Positions 53,711-63,023 of a stretch of 64,000 nt of DNA are shown in pieces. The translations under genes were made by a program, and so were the position numbers. Source of the stretch: Streptomyces griseorubiginosus (GTDB taxonomy: Bacteria; Actinomycetota; Actinomycetes; Streptomycetales; Streptomycetaceae); assembly GCF_001514195.1 (NCBI RefSeq), contig NZ_KQ948735.1:1105413-1169412 (forward strand). Direction: 5' to 3'. The notes beneath the pieces were generated by a model, which saw only the letters and a list, made by a program, of their open reading frames with translations, did no database searches and was not told where the DNA came from. Numbering within the stretch: position 1 is the stretch's first letter; each line of letters opens with the position of its first letter.

Positions 53711-54343
53711 GTGCGACTCGAAGCGATCACCTGGGAACGGCTCGGCGACCAACTGGCCGACCGGGTCCTCGACCTGAAGCCGGCCGACGGCAGCCCCTGG
53801 CCCCGTGTCGCGCTCGACGGCGCCCCAGCGGCCCGACCGGACGAGCTCGCCGAACGGATCGGCGAGGCCCTGCGCATACGCGGTCGCCCCTCGCTCGTCG
53901 TCGGCATGCAGGGCTTTTTGCGTCCTGCCTCGCTCCGCCTGGAATACGGCCGCCACGACCTGGAGGCCTACTACAACGGCTGGTTCGACACCGCGGCCCT
54001 CTGGCGCGAGGTCTTCGGCCCGCTCGAACCCGGCGGAGACGGACGCGTCCTGCCCGACCTCTGGGACCCGGTCACCGACCGCGCCACCCGCAGCCCCTAC
54101 GTCCAACTCCCGCCCGGCGGAGTCCTGCTGCTCCACGGCCCCCTCCTGCTGCGCCACTGGTTCCCCTTCGACCTGTCCGTCCACGTCCTCCTCTCCACGG
54201 GCGCCCTCCGCCGCCGCACCCCCGAGACCGACCACTGGACCCTGCCCGCCTACGAGCGCTACGCCGAGGAGACCGACCCGGCCGGCACCGCGGACGTCCT
54301 CGTGCGCGCCGACGACCCCCGCCACCCGGCGTGGAGCGGCTGA
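53711..54343 (+). CDS. Uridine kinase-like protein with degenerate P-loop
   Basis: 210 residues. The overall pattern matches the uridine kinase/P-loop NTPase family of Streptomyces (RVALDG at the P-loop strand, DLEAYYNGWFDTAALWREVF, VLLLHGPLLLRHWFPFDLSV, RYAEETDPAGTADVLVRADD). However, the loop reads DGAPAARPDELA and has no GxGKS/T, so ordinary ATP binding is doubtful. GTG at 53711; it is divergent from DUF2293. Confidence 0.8.
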   Translation: MRLEAITWERLGDQLADRVLDLKPADGSPWPRVALDGAPAARPDELAERIGEALRIRGRPSLVVGMQGFLRPASLRLEYGRHDLEAYYNGWFDTAALWREVFGPLEPGGDGRVLPDLWDPVTDRATRSPYVQLPPGGVLLLHGPLLLRHWFPFDLSVHVLLSTGALRRRTPETDHWTLPAYERYAEETDPAGTADVLVRADDPRHPAWSG

Positions 54344-54470
54344 TCCTCTTTCGTGGCTTCCTCGCCGCCGGGTTCCGGGTGCGAGCCCCCGGTGGCGCCG
54401 GGAGAATGTGGGGCGTCGGGACTTGCGGTGCCGTCCGCGCCGCGCCGGCCGTCCGGCACGGGAGGTACCC

Positions 54471-54902
54471 ATGACCACCGCCGGAGACATCATGCACCGG
54501 GGTGCCCAGTGGATCCCGGCCCACGAGACCCTCGACCGCGCCGCCCAGCTGATGCGGGAACTCGGCGTCGGAGCCCTGCCCATCAGCGACGAGAACGAAC
54601 GGCTGTGCGGCATCCTCACCGACCGCGACATCGTCATCGGCTGTGTGGCCGTCGGCCACGACCCGGCCCGCGTCACCGCGGGCGAGATGGCCCAGGGCAC
54701 CCCGCGCTGGATCGACGCGAGCGCCGACGTCGACGCCGTCCTCCACGAGATGCGCGAACACCGGATCCGCAGGCTCCCCGTGATCGAGGACAAGCGCCTG
54801 GTCGGCATGATCAGCGAGGCCGACCTGGCCCGGCACCTGACGGACGAACAGATCGCCGACTGGGCGGGAAGCGTCTACGCCCCCTCCTCCACCACCCACT
54901 GA
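54471..54902 (+). CDS. CBS domain protein
   Basis: 143 residues forming one Bateman module of two CBS motifs: IMHRGAQWIPAHETLDRAAQ with GALPISDENERLCGILTDRD, and EMAQGTPRWIDASADVDAVL with IRRLPVIEDKRLVGMISEAD. It should bind adenine nucleotides as a stress or energy sensor. ATG at 54471 follows GGGAGG by five bases. Confidence 0.93.
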   Translation: MTTAGDIMHRGAQWIPAHETLDRAAQLMRELGVGALPISDENERLCGILTDRDIVIGCVAVGHDPARVTAGEMAQGTPRWIDASADVDAVLHEMREHRIRRLPVIEDKRLVGMISEADLARHLTDEQIADWAGSVYAPSSTTH

Positions 54903-54924
54903 CCCGCCGCGCGGACGGTCCCCC

Positions 54925-56052
54925 TCACAGCCAACCGTTGCGCCGGAAGCCGCGGTAGAGCACCCCGCAGGCGGCGGCTATCACACCCATGACCAGCGGA
55001 TAACCGAACTTCCAGTGCAGCTCCGGCATGTGCTCGAAGTTCATTCCGTACACCCCGCAGACCATCGTGGGCACGGCGATCACCGCGGCCCACGCGGTGA
55101 TCTTCCGCATGTCCTCGTTCTGCGCGACCGTCACCTGCGCGAGGTGGGCCTGGAGGATCGAGTTGAGCAGTTCGTCGAAGGCGGCGATCTGCTCCTTGGC
55201 CCGCAGCAGATGGTCCGAGACATCGCGGAAGTACGCCTGTATCTCCGGGGCGACGACCTGGATCGGCCGGGTCGACAACTCCTCGAGGGGACGGCCGAGC
55301 GGGGCCACCGCCCGCTTCAGCTCCAGCAGTTCACGCTTGAGCTGGTAGATGCGGCCCGGGTCGACCCGGGCGCCGCTCTCCGAGAACACCGCCGTCTCGA
55401 CCAGGTCGATGTCCGACTGCACGGCGTCGGTGACACTCAGGTAGTCGTCGACCACGTGGTCCGCGATGGCGTGCAGCACCGCGGCCGGCCCCTTGGCGAG
55501 TTGCGCGGGGTCGGCCTCCAGCTCCTCGCGCAGCGGGCCCAGCGATCCATGACTGCCGTGCCGCACCGTGATCACGAAGTCCTCGCCGACGAACACCATG
55601 ATCTCGCCGGTGTTGACCACCTCGCTCGTCGCCGTGAGCTCCTCGTGCTCCACGTAGCAGACCGTCTTGAACACCGCGAACAGTGTCTCGCCGTAGCGCT
55701 CCACCTTCGGCCGCTGATGGGCCTCGACCGCGTCCTCGACGGCCAGCGGATGCAGGTCGAAGAGGTCGGCGATGCCCTCGAACTCGTGGTCCGACGGCTC
55801 GTGCAGACCGAGCCAGACGAAGCCGTCACGGCTGTCGCGCACCCGCTCCACGGTGTCCACCAGATCACCGTCGACCGGGATCCGCGCCCCCTCCTTGTAC
55901 GTCACGCAGTTGACGACCGAGGTGCCCAGCGGGGAACGGGCGTGGTGGCTCAGGTCGACACGCGGGCGCCGTCGGGCCAGCCGGGCCACCTTGCGCAGCC
56001 CGCCGACCCTGCCGAGGCCCGTGACCTTGCGCAGATTCCCTGCCATGGACAT
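54925..56052 (-). CDS. corA: CorA family magnesium/cobalt channel
   Basis: 375 residues. A long cytoplasmic N-terminal domain (about 40-300, LHPLAVEDAVEAHQRPKVER) is followed by two membrane helices with the pore signature YGMNFEHMPE between them (ITAWAAVIAVPTMVCGVYGMN) and a basic tail. Forms a pentamer for Mg uptake. ATG at 56052 has AAGGAG six bases upstream; a second ATG is two codons later. The longer upstream frame belongs to the antisense of the divergent methyltransferase. Confidence 0.95.
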   Translation of the reverse strand: MSMAGNLRKVTGLGRVGGLRKVARLARRRPRVDLSHHARSPLGTSVVNCVTYKEGARIPVDGDLVDTVERVRDSRDGFVWLGLHEPSDHEFEGIADLFDLHPLAVEDAVEAHQRPKVERYGETLFAVFKTVCYVEHEELTATSEVVNTGEIMVFVGEDFVITVRHGSHGSLGPLREELEADPAQLAKGPAAVLHAIADHVVDDYLSVTDAVQSDIDLVETAVFSESGARVDPGRIYQLKRELLELKRAVAPLGRPLEELSTRPIQVVAPEIQAYFRDVSDHLLRAKEQIAAFDELLNSILQAHLAQVTVAQNEDMRKITAWAAVIAVPTMVCGVYGMNFEHMPELHWKFGYPLVMGVIAAACGVLYRGFRRNGWL

Positions 56053-56262
56053 CTGGATCTCCTTGCGTGGATCTCCCCGTTCGACGCGTTGCTGCGCCCT
56101 GGCGAGCCAGTGTGCCAGTCCGACGTAAGCAGCGGGTGAGCCTGTGGAAAGGGGGCATTCCGGTTGGTTCCCGCCTGTGGACAACCGAACCGGAGCCCCC
56201 ATCTCGTCGTGGCGAACGCGTCGTCCGTTCCGGACAAGCCCGGCAACTGGGATCATCTCCGC

Positions 56263-57057
56263 ATGACACGAACCGACGGGTATCTGCTCGACAACCGGCA
56301 GGCGGAGGCGGCGGAGCGCTTCGACGCCTTCGCGACCCTCTTCGACCCCACGACCTTCCGGCACCTCGAAGGATTCGGCATCGGGCCCGGCTGGCGCTGC
56401 TGGGAGGTCGGCGCCGGCGGCACCTCCGTGGTGTCCTGGCTGGCGAAGAAGGTCGGCCCGACCGGCAAGGTCGTCGCCACGGACATCGACACCACCCGGC
56501 TCGCCCCGGCGGCCCGCCCGCCCGTGGACGTCCGCGTCCACGACGTGAGCGCCGAGGAACCGCCCGGGGACGGCTTCGACCTGGTGCACGCCCGGCTCGT
56601 CCTCGTCCATGTGCCGGACCGCGCCCGGGCGTTGCAGTCCATGATCAAGTCCCTGCGTCCCGGCGGGCGACTCCTGCTGGAGGACGCCGACCCCGCTCTC
56701 CAGCCCCTGACCTGCCCCGACGAGTACGGCCCCGAGCAGCAGTTGGCGAACCGGCTGCGGCACGGCTTCCGCTCGTTGCTCGCCGACCGCGGCGCCGACC
56801 TCTCCTACGGCCGCACCCTCCCGCGGCTGCTCCGCGAGGCCGGTCTGCGTCAGGTGACCGCCGACGCGTACTTCCCGCTCGCCTCACCGGCCTGCGCGGC
56901 ACTGGAGTCCGCCACGATCCGCCAGATCCGCGACCAACTCGTCACGGCGGGACTGGCCACGGACGAGGACATCGACCAGCACCTCGCGAACGTGGCCACC
57001 GGGACGATGGATCTGGCCACGGCCCCGCTGATCTCGGCTTGGGGGCGCAAGGCGTAG
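56263..57057 (+). CDS. Class I SAM-dependent methyltransferase
   Basis: 264 residues. SAM motif I CWEVGAGGTSVVSWLAKKVG (about 46-65), motif II VVATDIDTTRL, acidic motif FDLVHARLVLVHVPD and motif LRPGGRLLLEDAD. Resembles small-molecule methyltransferases of the UbiE type; substrate unknown. ATG at 56263; divergent from corA. Confidence 0.9.
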   Translation: MTRTDGYLLDNRQAEAAERFDAFATLFDPTTFRHLEGFGIGPGWRCWEVGAGGTSVVSWLAKKVGPTGKVVATDIDTTRLAPAARPPVDVRVHDVSAEEPPGDGFDLVHARLVLVHVPDRARALQSMIKSLRPGGRLLLEDADPALQPLTCPDEYGPEQQLANRLRHGFRSLLADRGADLSYGRTLPRLLREAGLRQVTADAYFPLASPACAALESATIRQIRDQLVTAGLATDEDIDQHLANVATGTMDLATAPLISAWGRKA

Positions 57058-57079
57058 CGGCGTGACGGCCGTAGGGGGT

Positions 57080-57185
57080 GGTGGTCGGATGCCGGTGGGC
57101 GGCGACGGCGTGCGGTCGTGGCGGTGGGCGTCGGAGGGCGGTCGTGGCGCCCGGTGGCGGCGGTGGGCGTCGGAGGGCGTGAACC
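57080..57185. repeat. Degenerate GGTGGGCGTCGGAGGGCGT repeats
   Basis: Several degenerate units of about 30-60 bases, with cores GGCGGTGGGCGTCGGAGGGC at about 57119 and 57159, fill much of the 246-base gap between convergent methyltransferase and psuK genes. Confidence 0.65.
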
Positions 57186-57303
57186 GGTGGGTCGTATCAC
57201 CGGACCGGGCACCGGCAGCACGCGCCCACCACGTCCGCACCGGCGGTCGAATAATGAGTGCCCCGGTGCCGGTCCGCCGACGGTGGTCGCGCGACCGCCG
57301 GCC

Positions 57304-58242
57304 TCAGCCCAGCCCCGGCGGTCGCCCGCCGACCCGCTCCACCGCCACTGCCCCCGCCCGGCACCCCTGCGCCGCCGCTTCCTCCGGCCCGGCACCGGCC
57401 AGCAGAGCAGCGAGGAACGTCCCGGTGAACGCGTCCCCCGCCCCGGTGGTGTCCCGCGGGGTCGCCGGCACCGCGGGCACGTGGGCGTGCACGGCACCGG
57501 ACCGGGCGATCAGCGCGCCCTCGGCCCCCTGCTTGGCGACCACCAGCGGAACCTTGCGGCTCAGCTCGGCCGCCGCGTCCGCCGCGTCGGACAACCCGGT
57601 GAGCAGACACGCCTCGTCCCGGCTCGGCAGCAGCACGTCCACCCCCTCGATCAGGGCGAGGAAGCGGTCCACGCCCAGTCCCTTCAGGAAGCCCGCCGAC
57701 GCCGGATCCAGGCTCACCGGCACACCACGCGCGCGTGCCGACTCCAGGGCCACCGCCACCAGGGCGCGGCTCGACTCCGAGAACAGCAGATAGCCCGACA
57801 GGTGCAGCCGCCCCACACCGTCGAGCAGGGCCTCCGACCAGTCGTCCGGCGACAGCCGTAGCGACGCCCCGCTGTCCGTCAGGAGCGTGCGCTCGGCGCC
57901 CTCGCCCGCGTCCACCAGGCAGATCACCGTGCCGGTGGGCGCCTCGGGGTCGACGACGAGCCGCGGCCGCACTCCGCACGCGGCCAGCTCCCGCTCGTGC
58001 CACGCGGCCGCCTCCGCGCCCACCCGCCCGAGCAGCCGCACCTCCGCACCGCCCCGGTACGCGGCCCAGCAGGCCACGTTGGCCCCGGCCCCGCCCGGCA
58101 CCGTACGGATCGCGGCGGCCGTGTCCGTACCGGCGGCGAGCGGCCCCCGGTGCCGGGCCACGACATCCGTGATGACGTCACCGACGACCAGAAGGGCACC
58201 GCCCCGGCCGGGCGTGGCCGCCCCGGGCCCGTCCGTCGTCAC
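57304..58242 (-). CDS. psuK: PfkB-family kinase, probable pseudouridine kinase
   Basis: 312 residues. PfkB signature 1 IRTVPGGAGANVACWAAYRG and signature 2 DTTGAGDAFTGTFLAALLAG with the catalytic Asp. The GTG start overlaps the psuG stop by four bases, and the pair psuG-psuK forms the known pseudouridine degradation pathway: the kinase makes pseudouridine 5'-phosphate, the glycosidase splits its C-C bond. Specificity is inferred from this neighbour. Confidence 0.9.
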   Translation of the reverse strand: MTTDGPGAATPGRGGALLVVGDVITDVVARHRGPLAAGTDTAAAIRTVPGGAGANVACWAAYRGGAEVRLLGRVGAEAAAWHERELAACGVRPRLVVDPEAPTGTVICLVDAGEGAERTLLTDSGASLRLSPDDWSEALLDGVGRLHLSGYLLFSESSRALVAVALESARARGVPVSLDPASAGFLKGLGVDRFLALIEGVDVLLPSRDEACLLTGLSDAADAAAELSRKVPLVVAKQGAEGALIARSGAVHAHVPAVPATPRDTTGAGDAFTGTFLAALLAGAGPEEAAAQGCRAGAVAVERVGGRPPGLG

Positions 58243-59147
58243 GCCCCGGCCCAGGCCGCCGCGATCCGCCCCGCCAGCCGCACGTTGCCGCGCACCGCCG
58301 CCAGGTTGGCGCTCAGGGAGGCGCCGTCGGTGTGGCGCACCAGGTAGTCCAGCAGGAACGGGGTGACTCCCTGCCCGGTGACGCCCGCCTCCTCGCACGC
58401 GTGCAGCGCCTCCGCGAGCACACGCGCGTGCAGCGAGGGATCCAGCTGCTGCGCCTCCGGCACGGGATTGGCGACGATCAGCGAGGAGTCGGGCCCGTCG
58501 AGCGCGTCCTGGGCCCGCATCACGTCCGCCACCTGGTCCGGGGTCTCCAGCGTCCACTCCACGGGGTGCCCGGAGTCGGAGAGGTAGAAGCCCGGGAAGC
58601 GGTCCGTGCCGTAGCCGGCCACCGCGACGCCCAGGGTCTCCAGTCGCTGGAGGGTCGCCGGCACGTCCAGGATCGATTTCACGCCCGCGCACACCACGGT
58701 GATCCGCGTGCGCGCCAGCAGTCCGAGGTCGGCCGACTCGTCCTGAGTGACGGTCCACTGCCGGTGCACGCCGCCGAGGCCGCCCGTCGCGAACACCCGC
58801 ACCCCGGCCAGCGCCGCCAGCTGTGCCGTCGCCGACACCGTGGTCGCACCGCTGGCCCCGGTGGCCACTGCGAGCGGCAGATCGCGGTGGCCCAGCTTGC
58901 GGATCCCGTCCTCGTTGGCGACCCGCTCCAACTGCTCCTTGTCCAGGCCGACATGAGGCCGCCCGTCCAGTACGGCGATGGTCGCCGGTACGGCTCCCTC
59001 CTGCCGTACGACATCCTCCAGCTCGAGCGCCACCTGGAGATTGCGCGGACGCGGCAGCCCGTGCGCGATGATCGTGGACTCCAGGGCCACCACGGGTCGA
59101 CGCGCGTCAATCGCCTCGCGCACCTCTTCGGACAACACCAGCACCAC
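58239..59147 (-). CDS. psuG: Pseudouridine-5'-phosphate glycosidase
   Basis: 302 residues. Cleaves pseudouridine 5'-phosphate to uracil and ribose 5-phosphate. ALESTIIAHGLPRP holds the catalytic Glu, VTQDESADLGLL the metal Asp region, and VVCAGVKSILDVPATLQRLE the catalytic Lys. GTG at 59147 chosen because AGGAGG lies six bases upstream; the ATG at 59195 adds 16 residues without support. Translationally coupled to psuK. Confidence 0.95.
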   Translation of the reverse strand: MVLVLSEEVREAIDARRPVVALESTIIAHGLPRPRNLQVALELEDVVRQEGAVPATIAVLDGRPHVGLDKEQLERVANEDGIRKLGHRDLPLAVATGASGATTVSATAQLAALAGVRVFATGGLGGVHRQWTVTQDESADLGLLARTRITVVCAGVKSILDVPATLQRLETLGVAVAGYGTDRFPGFYLSDSGHPVEWTLETPDQVADVMRAQDALDGPDSSLIVANPVPEAQQLDPSLHARVLAEALHACEEAGVTGQGVTPFLLDYLVRHTDGASLSANLAAVRGNVRLAGRIAAAWAGA

Positions 59148-59245
59148 GGTCTGCCTCCTGTCGTTCGGTCTTCCCTCATCCATGGCGAGCGGCACGTCCG
59201 GTCAAACCCTTGCGGGCCGTGGCGGACGACACCAGCCTGGGGTAT

Positions 59246-59674
59246 ATGACGGACAACTCGACACGTCTCGACCATGTCGTCCTCTGGGTGCGCGACCCGG
59301 TGGCGGCGGCCGGCTTCTACGAGAAGGCGCTGGGCATGGAACCCGTGAGGGTCACCGACTACGCGGCGGGGACGGCGCGCTTCCCCTCGGTACGGCTCAA
59401 CGACGAGACCGTCTTCGACCTCATGCCGCTCGCGGCGGCGGAGCGCATGGACATGGTCCCGGGGGCCGCGGAGAGTGCCGGACACCCCGTCAATCATGTG
59501 TGCCTGGCTCTGCCCGCCGACGATTTCGAGACACTCCGCGCCCGTCTGGAGGAACGCTCCGTGCCTGTCTCGGGGTTCTCCCACGACTCCTTCGGCGCCC
59601 GCGGACTGGCCAGGCGCAGCTTCTACTTCCGCGATCCGGACGGGAACGTCTTCGAAGCACGCCACTACGACTGA
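59246..59674 (+). CDS. VOC family protein (glyoxalase-like)
   Basis: 142 residues, two beta-alpha-beta-beta-beta modules. RLDHVVLWVRDPVAAAGFYE supplies the first metal His, HVCLALPADDFETLRARLEE the second, and SFYFRDPDGNVFEARHYD the terminal acidic residue. The family includes glyoxalases, dioxygenases and resistance proteins; which applies is unknown. ATG at 59246. Confidence 0.9.
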   Translation: MTDNSTRLDHVVLWVRDPVAAAGFYEKALGMEPVRVTDYAAGTARFPSVRLNDETVFDLMPLAAAERMDMVPGAAESAGHPVNHVCLALPADDFETLRARLEERSVPVSGFSHDSFGARGLARRSFYFRDPDGNVFEARHYD

Positions 59675-59707
59675 CGTCCTGCCCTCGGGCCGGCCGCGAG
59701 ACGCGCG

Positions 59708-60262
59708 TCAGAACAGCGGCTCCGGGAGCACGCCCTCCAGCGCGAGCAGCTTCCGCTTGGTCTCCAGTCCGCCGCCGAACCCGCCGATGCCGCCGTCGCT
59801 CTCGACGACACGGTGGCAGGGCACGACGACCGGCAGCGGATTGGAGCCCATGGCCACTCCGACGGCCTGCGCCGCACCGGGCTGACCGACCCGCCCCGCC
59901 AGATCGCCGTACCCGACGACCTGGCCGTAGGCCACACCGGAGGCCAGCTCGCGCAGCACCTGGCGGTTGAAGCCCGAGACCAACGACCAGTCCAGGGGCA
60001 GCTCGAAGGCCTGCCGCTCGCCCGCGAAGTACGCCTCGACCTGACGTATCGCCTCGGCCAGCAGTGGAGAGCCGGGCGCCTCGACGGGCTCGGTGCCCAG
60101 CCGTGCCGCCAGCCGCTCCAGCGCCTTGTCGCGCACCGCGTCGGTGGCGTGGAAGACGACGTTGACCAGACCCTCGTCGGTCGCGGCCAGGAACAGTGGG
60201 CCGATGCCGGTACCGACGACGGCCCACACGACCCGCTGTTCGTCCTGCCCATGGCTGTTCAT
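59708..60262 (-). CDS. ogt: Methylated-DNA-protein cysteine methyltransferase
   Basis: 184 residues. Removes methyl groups from O6-methylguanine by transfer to its own Cys, in the motif VVPCHRVV followed by GGIGGFGGGLETKRKLLALE. The upstream VAYGQVVGYGDLAGRVGQP is the DNA-binding helix-turn-helix. ATG at 60262 follows a RecA-NDp/PafBC-type promoter by seven bases, so the mRNA is probably leaderless; a long open frame upstream is antisense to the next gene. Confidence 0.95.
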   Translation of the reverse strand: MNSHGQDEQRVVWAVVGTGIGPLFLAATDEGLVNVVFHATDAVRDKALERLAARLGTEPVEAPGSPLLAEAIRQVEAYFAGERQAFELPLDWSLVSGFNRQVLRELASGVAYGQVVGYGDLAGRVGQPGAAQAVGVAMGSNPLPVVVPCHRVVESDGGIGGFGGGLETKRKLLALEGVLPEPLF

Positions 60263-60269
60263 GCGCCCC

Positions 60270-60292
60270 ACCGTACGGGCCGCCACCGACAA
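60270..60292 (-). promoter_or_regulatory. RecA-NDp/PafBC-type promoter of ogt
   Basis: On the minus strand TTGTCGGTGG (60292-60283), seven bases, TACGGT (60275-60270), then seven bases to the ATG. The geometry is identical to that of polA and uvrB. Confidence 0.72.
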
Positions 60293-60318
60293 TGCCCCGT
60301 GAGCAGCGAGAACGGTCC

Positions 60319-61188
60319 CTAGCCGGCCAGCGCGTCCCGCACCACGCCGGGCTCGTTGGTGATGATGCCGTCGACGCCGTACCCGGCCACCCGCCGGGCC
60401 GCCTCCGCCGTGTTCACCGTCCACGCGGAGACCTCCAGTGGCCTGCCGTGCGGACCCGTGAAGGCGTGCACCGCGGAGACGTAGGCCGCGGAGAGGGCGG
60501 TGTAGGAAGGGTTGATCTGGTCGGCGAAGTCCGCGTACGCGGGCAGGTCCGCGACCGCGGGCTTCCCGAGCAGGCCGGTCCTCACCCCGGGCTTGAGCTC
60601 GTGGACGGTCCGCAGGGCGGCCACGCCGAAGCTCTGCACGACGAGCCGGTTCTCGTGCCGCCGGTCGAACCACCCCTCGTTGCTCAGGAGCTTGAGGGTC
60701 TGCCCCTCGATGCCCGGGTACAGCTCCGGGTTCTTGAGTTCGAGGAGCAGCTTCTGATGGTGAAGATCGACTCGGTGCAGGTACTGCCGGAGCGTCGGCA
60801 CGCGCGCGCCCGCGTAGGAGGCGCCGAACCAACTGCCCGCGTCGAGGCGACTGATCTCGGCAGCGGTGAAGTCCTTCACCTTCCAGGGGGCCCGGCCGGG
60901 GAAGACCTCCTCGACATCGGTGGTGCGTCGCAGGCTGTCGTCGTGGAGGACGACGAGCGCGCCGTCCTTGGTGCGCTGGACGTCGTTCTCCACCCAGACG
61001 GCGCCCAGCGCGGCAGCCTTGTCCACGGCGGCCAGGGTGTTCTCGGGGGCGTGGGCGGAGGCGCCCCGGTGGGCGATGACCTCGGGCGGTGTGCCGTCCT
61101 CGACGGCACGGACATCGGTAGCGGGAAGCAGGAGGGCGGCGGTCCCCAGGAGCGCGGTGCTCAAGGCGGTCGCTGCGCGCGCGTGCAT
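60319..61188 (-). CDS. Secreted glycerophosphodiester phosphodiesterase
   Basis: 289 residues. Hydrolyses glycerophosphodiesters to glycerol 3-phosphate and alcohol outside the cell. Signal peptide ATALSTALLGTAALLLPATDVRA, then catalytic VIAHRGASAHAPENTLAAV and VVLHDDSLRRTTDVEE with the second His, and the closing SAWTVNTAEAARRVAGYGVD. ATG at 61188 has GAGGAG six bases upstream. Confidence 0.93.
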   Translation of the reverse strand: MHARAATALSTALLGTAALLLPATDVRAVEDGTPPEVIAHRGASAHAPENTLAAVDKAAALGAVWVENDVQRTKDGALVVLHDDSLRRTTDVEEVFPGRAPWKVKDFTAAEISRLDAGSWFGASYAGARVPTLRQYLHRVDLHHQKLLLELKNPELYPGIEGQTLKLLSNEGWFDRRHENRLVVQSFGVAALRTVHELKPGVRTGLLGKPAVADLPAYADFADQINPSYTALSAAYVSAVHAFTGPHGRPLEVSAWTVNTAEAARRVAGYGVDGIITNEPGVVRDALAG

Positions 61189-61467
61189 ACGTACTCCTCG
61201 CGTCGAGCATCACGTACAGCACAACTGTGACAGCACCGCGTCAACGGCAACGGGGTGCAGAATGGACACATCCTCGACGGGACTCTCCCAACTCCGCTCA
61301 CTGGTGCCCCACAACTGGGGCAAGGGCGTGTTTCTTTGCCGGAAAATCGTTCGACCATTCCGGTGGGGGTCATACTCTCTGCCACGACCCCGACCGCCCG
61401 GGCGGTACTGGGAAGGGGTGTATTTCAGGAAATTCCAGGACGTAAGAGGGCGGGAGGGTTGCCGCGC

Positions 61468-62337
61468 ATGCAAGGCACGGTCGACGGATTCAGCTATGGA
61501 CTCGTCACACCGCTGGTGGCTTACCTCATGGCCTGCCTCGGCGGGGCCCTCGGCCTGCGTTGCACCACCAGATCCATGCTCGTCAGACGGTCCTGGCGCC
61601 CCGGCTGGCTGGCCCTCGGCTCGGCGGCGATCGGCTCCGGCATCTGGACCATGCACTTCGTGGCGATGATGGGCTTCCAGGTCCGCGAGGCGCCGATCCA
61701 CTACGACCGGGCGATCACCTTCGCCAGCCTCGGCGTGGCCATCGTGATGGTGGGTGTCGGCGTCTTCATCGTCGGCTACCGGGGTGCGAGGGGAACGGCC
61801 CTGCTGACCGGCGGCGCCATCACCGGCCTCGGCATCGCGTCCATGCACTACCTGGGCATGGCGGGCATGCGGCTGAACGGGCAGCTGGAGTACAACACGG
61901 CCACCGTCGCCGTCTCCGTGGTCATAGCCGTCGTCGCCGCGACGGCAGCCCTGTGGGCCGCCGGCCAGGTCAGGGGCTTCCTGTGGAGCGTGGGCGCGAG
62001 CCTCGTGATGGGCCTCGCGGTCACGGGCATGCACTACACCGGCATGGCCGCTCTCAGCGTGCATGTGCACCGCACCGGTGCCCCGGTCGCGGGCGACTCC
62101 CCGGCCTCCCTGCTGGCGCCCATGATGATCGGCCCGCTCGCCTTCCTGCTGCTCGCGGGTGTCGTCGTGATGTTCGATCCGCTGATGGTCATGGGCAAGC
62201 CGGTCTGGTCACCCGCCGAGAACAAACCCGGCGTCCCGGCCCGAGAACTGGTCCACCACCCACCCGCCCGCCGCTCCCCGCTCCACCCCCGCCGAGACGT
62301 GACGCACCGCGAATCCCGAACGCCCCAGAACCGTTGA
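61468..62337 (+). CDS. MHYT domain membrane protein
   Basis: 289 residues with seven predicted membrane helices and three MHYT-type motifs at helix ends: WTMHFVAMMGF, SMHYLGMAGM and GMHYTGMAAL, believed to bind copper or another metal and to sense oxygen, CO or NO. No attached GGDEF or kinase domain, so any signal would pass to a separate partner. ATG at 61468 follows GGGAGG by ten bases; the open frame upstream is unsupported. Its last codons run into the 184-bp repeat array. Confidence 0.9.
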   Translation: MQGTVDGFSYGLVTPLVAYLMACLGGALGLRCTTRSMLVRRSWRPGWLALGSAAIGSGIWTMHFVAMMGFQVREAPIHYDRAITFASLGVAIVMVGVGVFIVGYRGARGTALLTGGAITGLGIASMHYLGMAGMRLNGQLEYNTATVAVSVVIAVVAATAALWAAGQVRGFLWSVGASLVMGLAVTGMHYTGMAALSVHVHRTGAPVAGDSPASLLAPMMIGPLAFLLLAGVVVMFDPLMVMGKPVWSPAENKPGVPARELVHHPPARRSPLHPRRDVTHRESRTPQNR

Positions 62338-62760
62338 CCACCGGCCGGGCGCCACACGACGCCTGAGGGCCACTGGTCCAGTCGTCGGCCACGCCGAGGG
62401 CAAAGGGAAGGCCCCTGCGGTAGCGGATCGGCGCCTCCGGGCGCCCCGGCTCGAGAGCCGGCCCCGTCCTCGCCTCGCCGAGAGGCCCGCACCGAGAACC
62501 CGCGCTATCCGGAACCGTTGACCACCGGCCGGGCGCCACCCATGCCTGAGGGCCACTGGTCCAGTCGTCGGCCACGCCGAGGCCGGCAAAGGGGAGGCCC
62601 CTGCGGCAGCGGATCGGCGCCTCCGGGCGCCCCGGCCCGAGAGCCGGCCCCCGTCCTCGCCTCGCCCCGCCGCCGGCCCCCCGTCCTCGCCTCGCCCTCG
62701 CCGAGAGGCCCGCACCGAGAATCCCGCGCTATCCGGAACCGCTGAGCCACAGCCCCGGCC
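62328..62760. repeat. 184-bp direct repeat array downstream of the MHYT gene
   Basis: GAACCGTTGACCACCGGCCG occurs at 62328 and 62512 (period 184) and a third, altered start at 62735. The units share GAGGGCCACTGGTCCAGTCG, GCGGATCGGCGCCTCCGGGC and CTCGCCGAGAGGCCCGCACC. The second unit carries an extra internal duplication of CCCGTCCTCGCCTCGCC. The array begins within the last codons of the MHYT gene and ends before uvrB. Confidence 0.88.
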
Positions 62761-63000
62761 CCATCGGCGTGTGCTGTCTCACCGCGCCGGCTGCCGCCGG
62801 GACCACTGCCCGCAGCTCCAGCTGCCACCCGAAGCCGGCCCAAGGCTCCCAGCCGCCGGGCCCACGCCCCCGCCGCCCCCCCCGGAATTTCCGCCCCTCC
62901 CCGCCGCCACCCGGACCCATGGCCCACGCCCCAGCCACCACCCCGGCCCGCTGCCCCGAGAACCGCTCCCCCCACCCCCGAAACCCCTGATCCGGCCGCG
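62761..63000. other. Gene-free stretch before uvrB
   Basis: Pyrimidine-rich plus strand with runs of C. No start site, RNA gene or hairpin is evident apart from the uvrB promoter that begins at 63001. Confidence 0.5.
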
Positions 63001-63023
63001 TTGTCAGTGGGGAGTCGTACGGT
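63001..63023 (+). promoter_or_regulatory. RecA-NDp/PafBC-type promoter of uvrB
   Basis: TTGTCAGTGG (63001-63010), seven bases, TACGGT (63018-63023), then seven bases to the ATG at 63031. The upstream element matches the consensus at all ten positions. A leaderless, damage-inducible transcript is predicted. Confidence 0.78.

Noticed and set aside
53805..54902. 365-residue open frame ending in the CBS protein
   Set aside because: Residues before the ATG at 54471 are an off-frame reading of the uridine kinase-like gene; the ribosome site sits at 54460.
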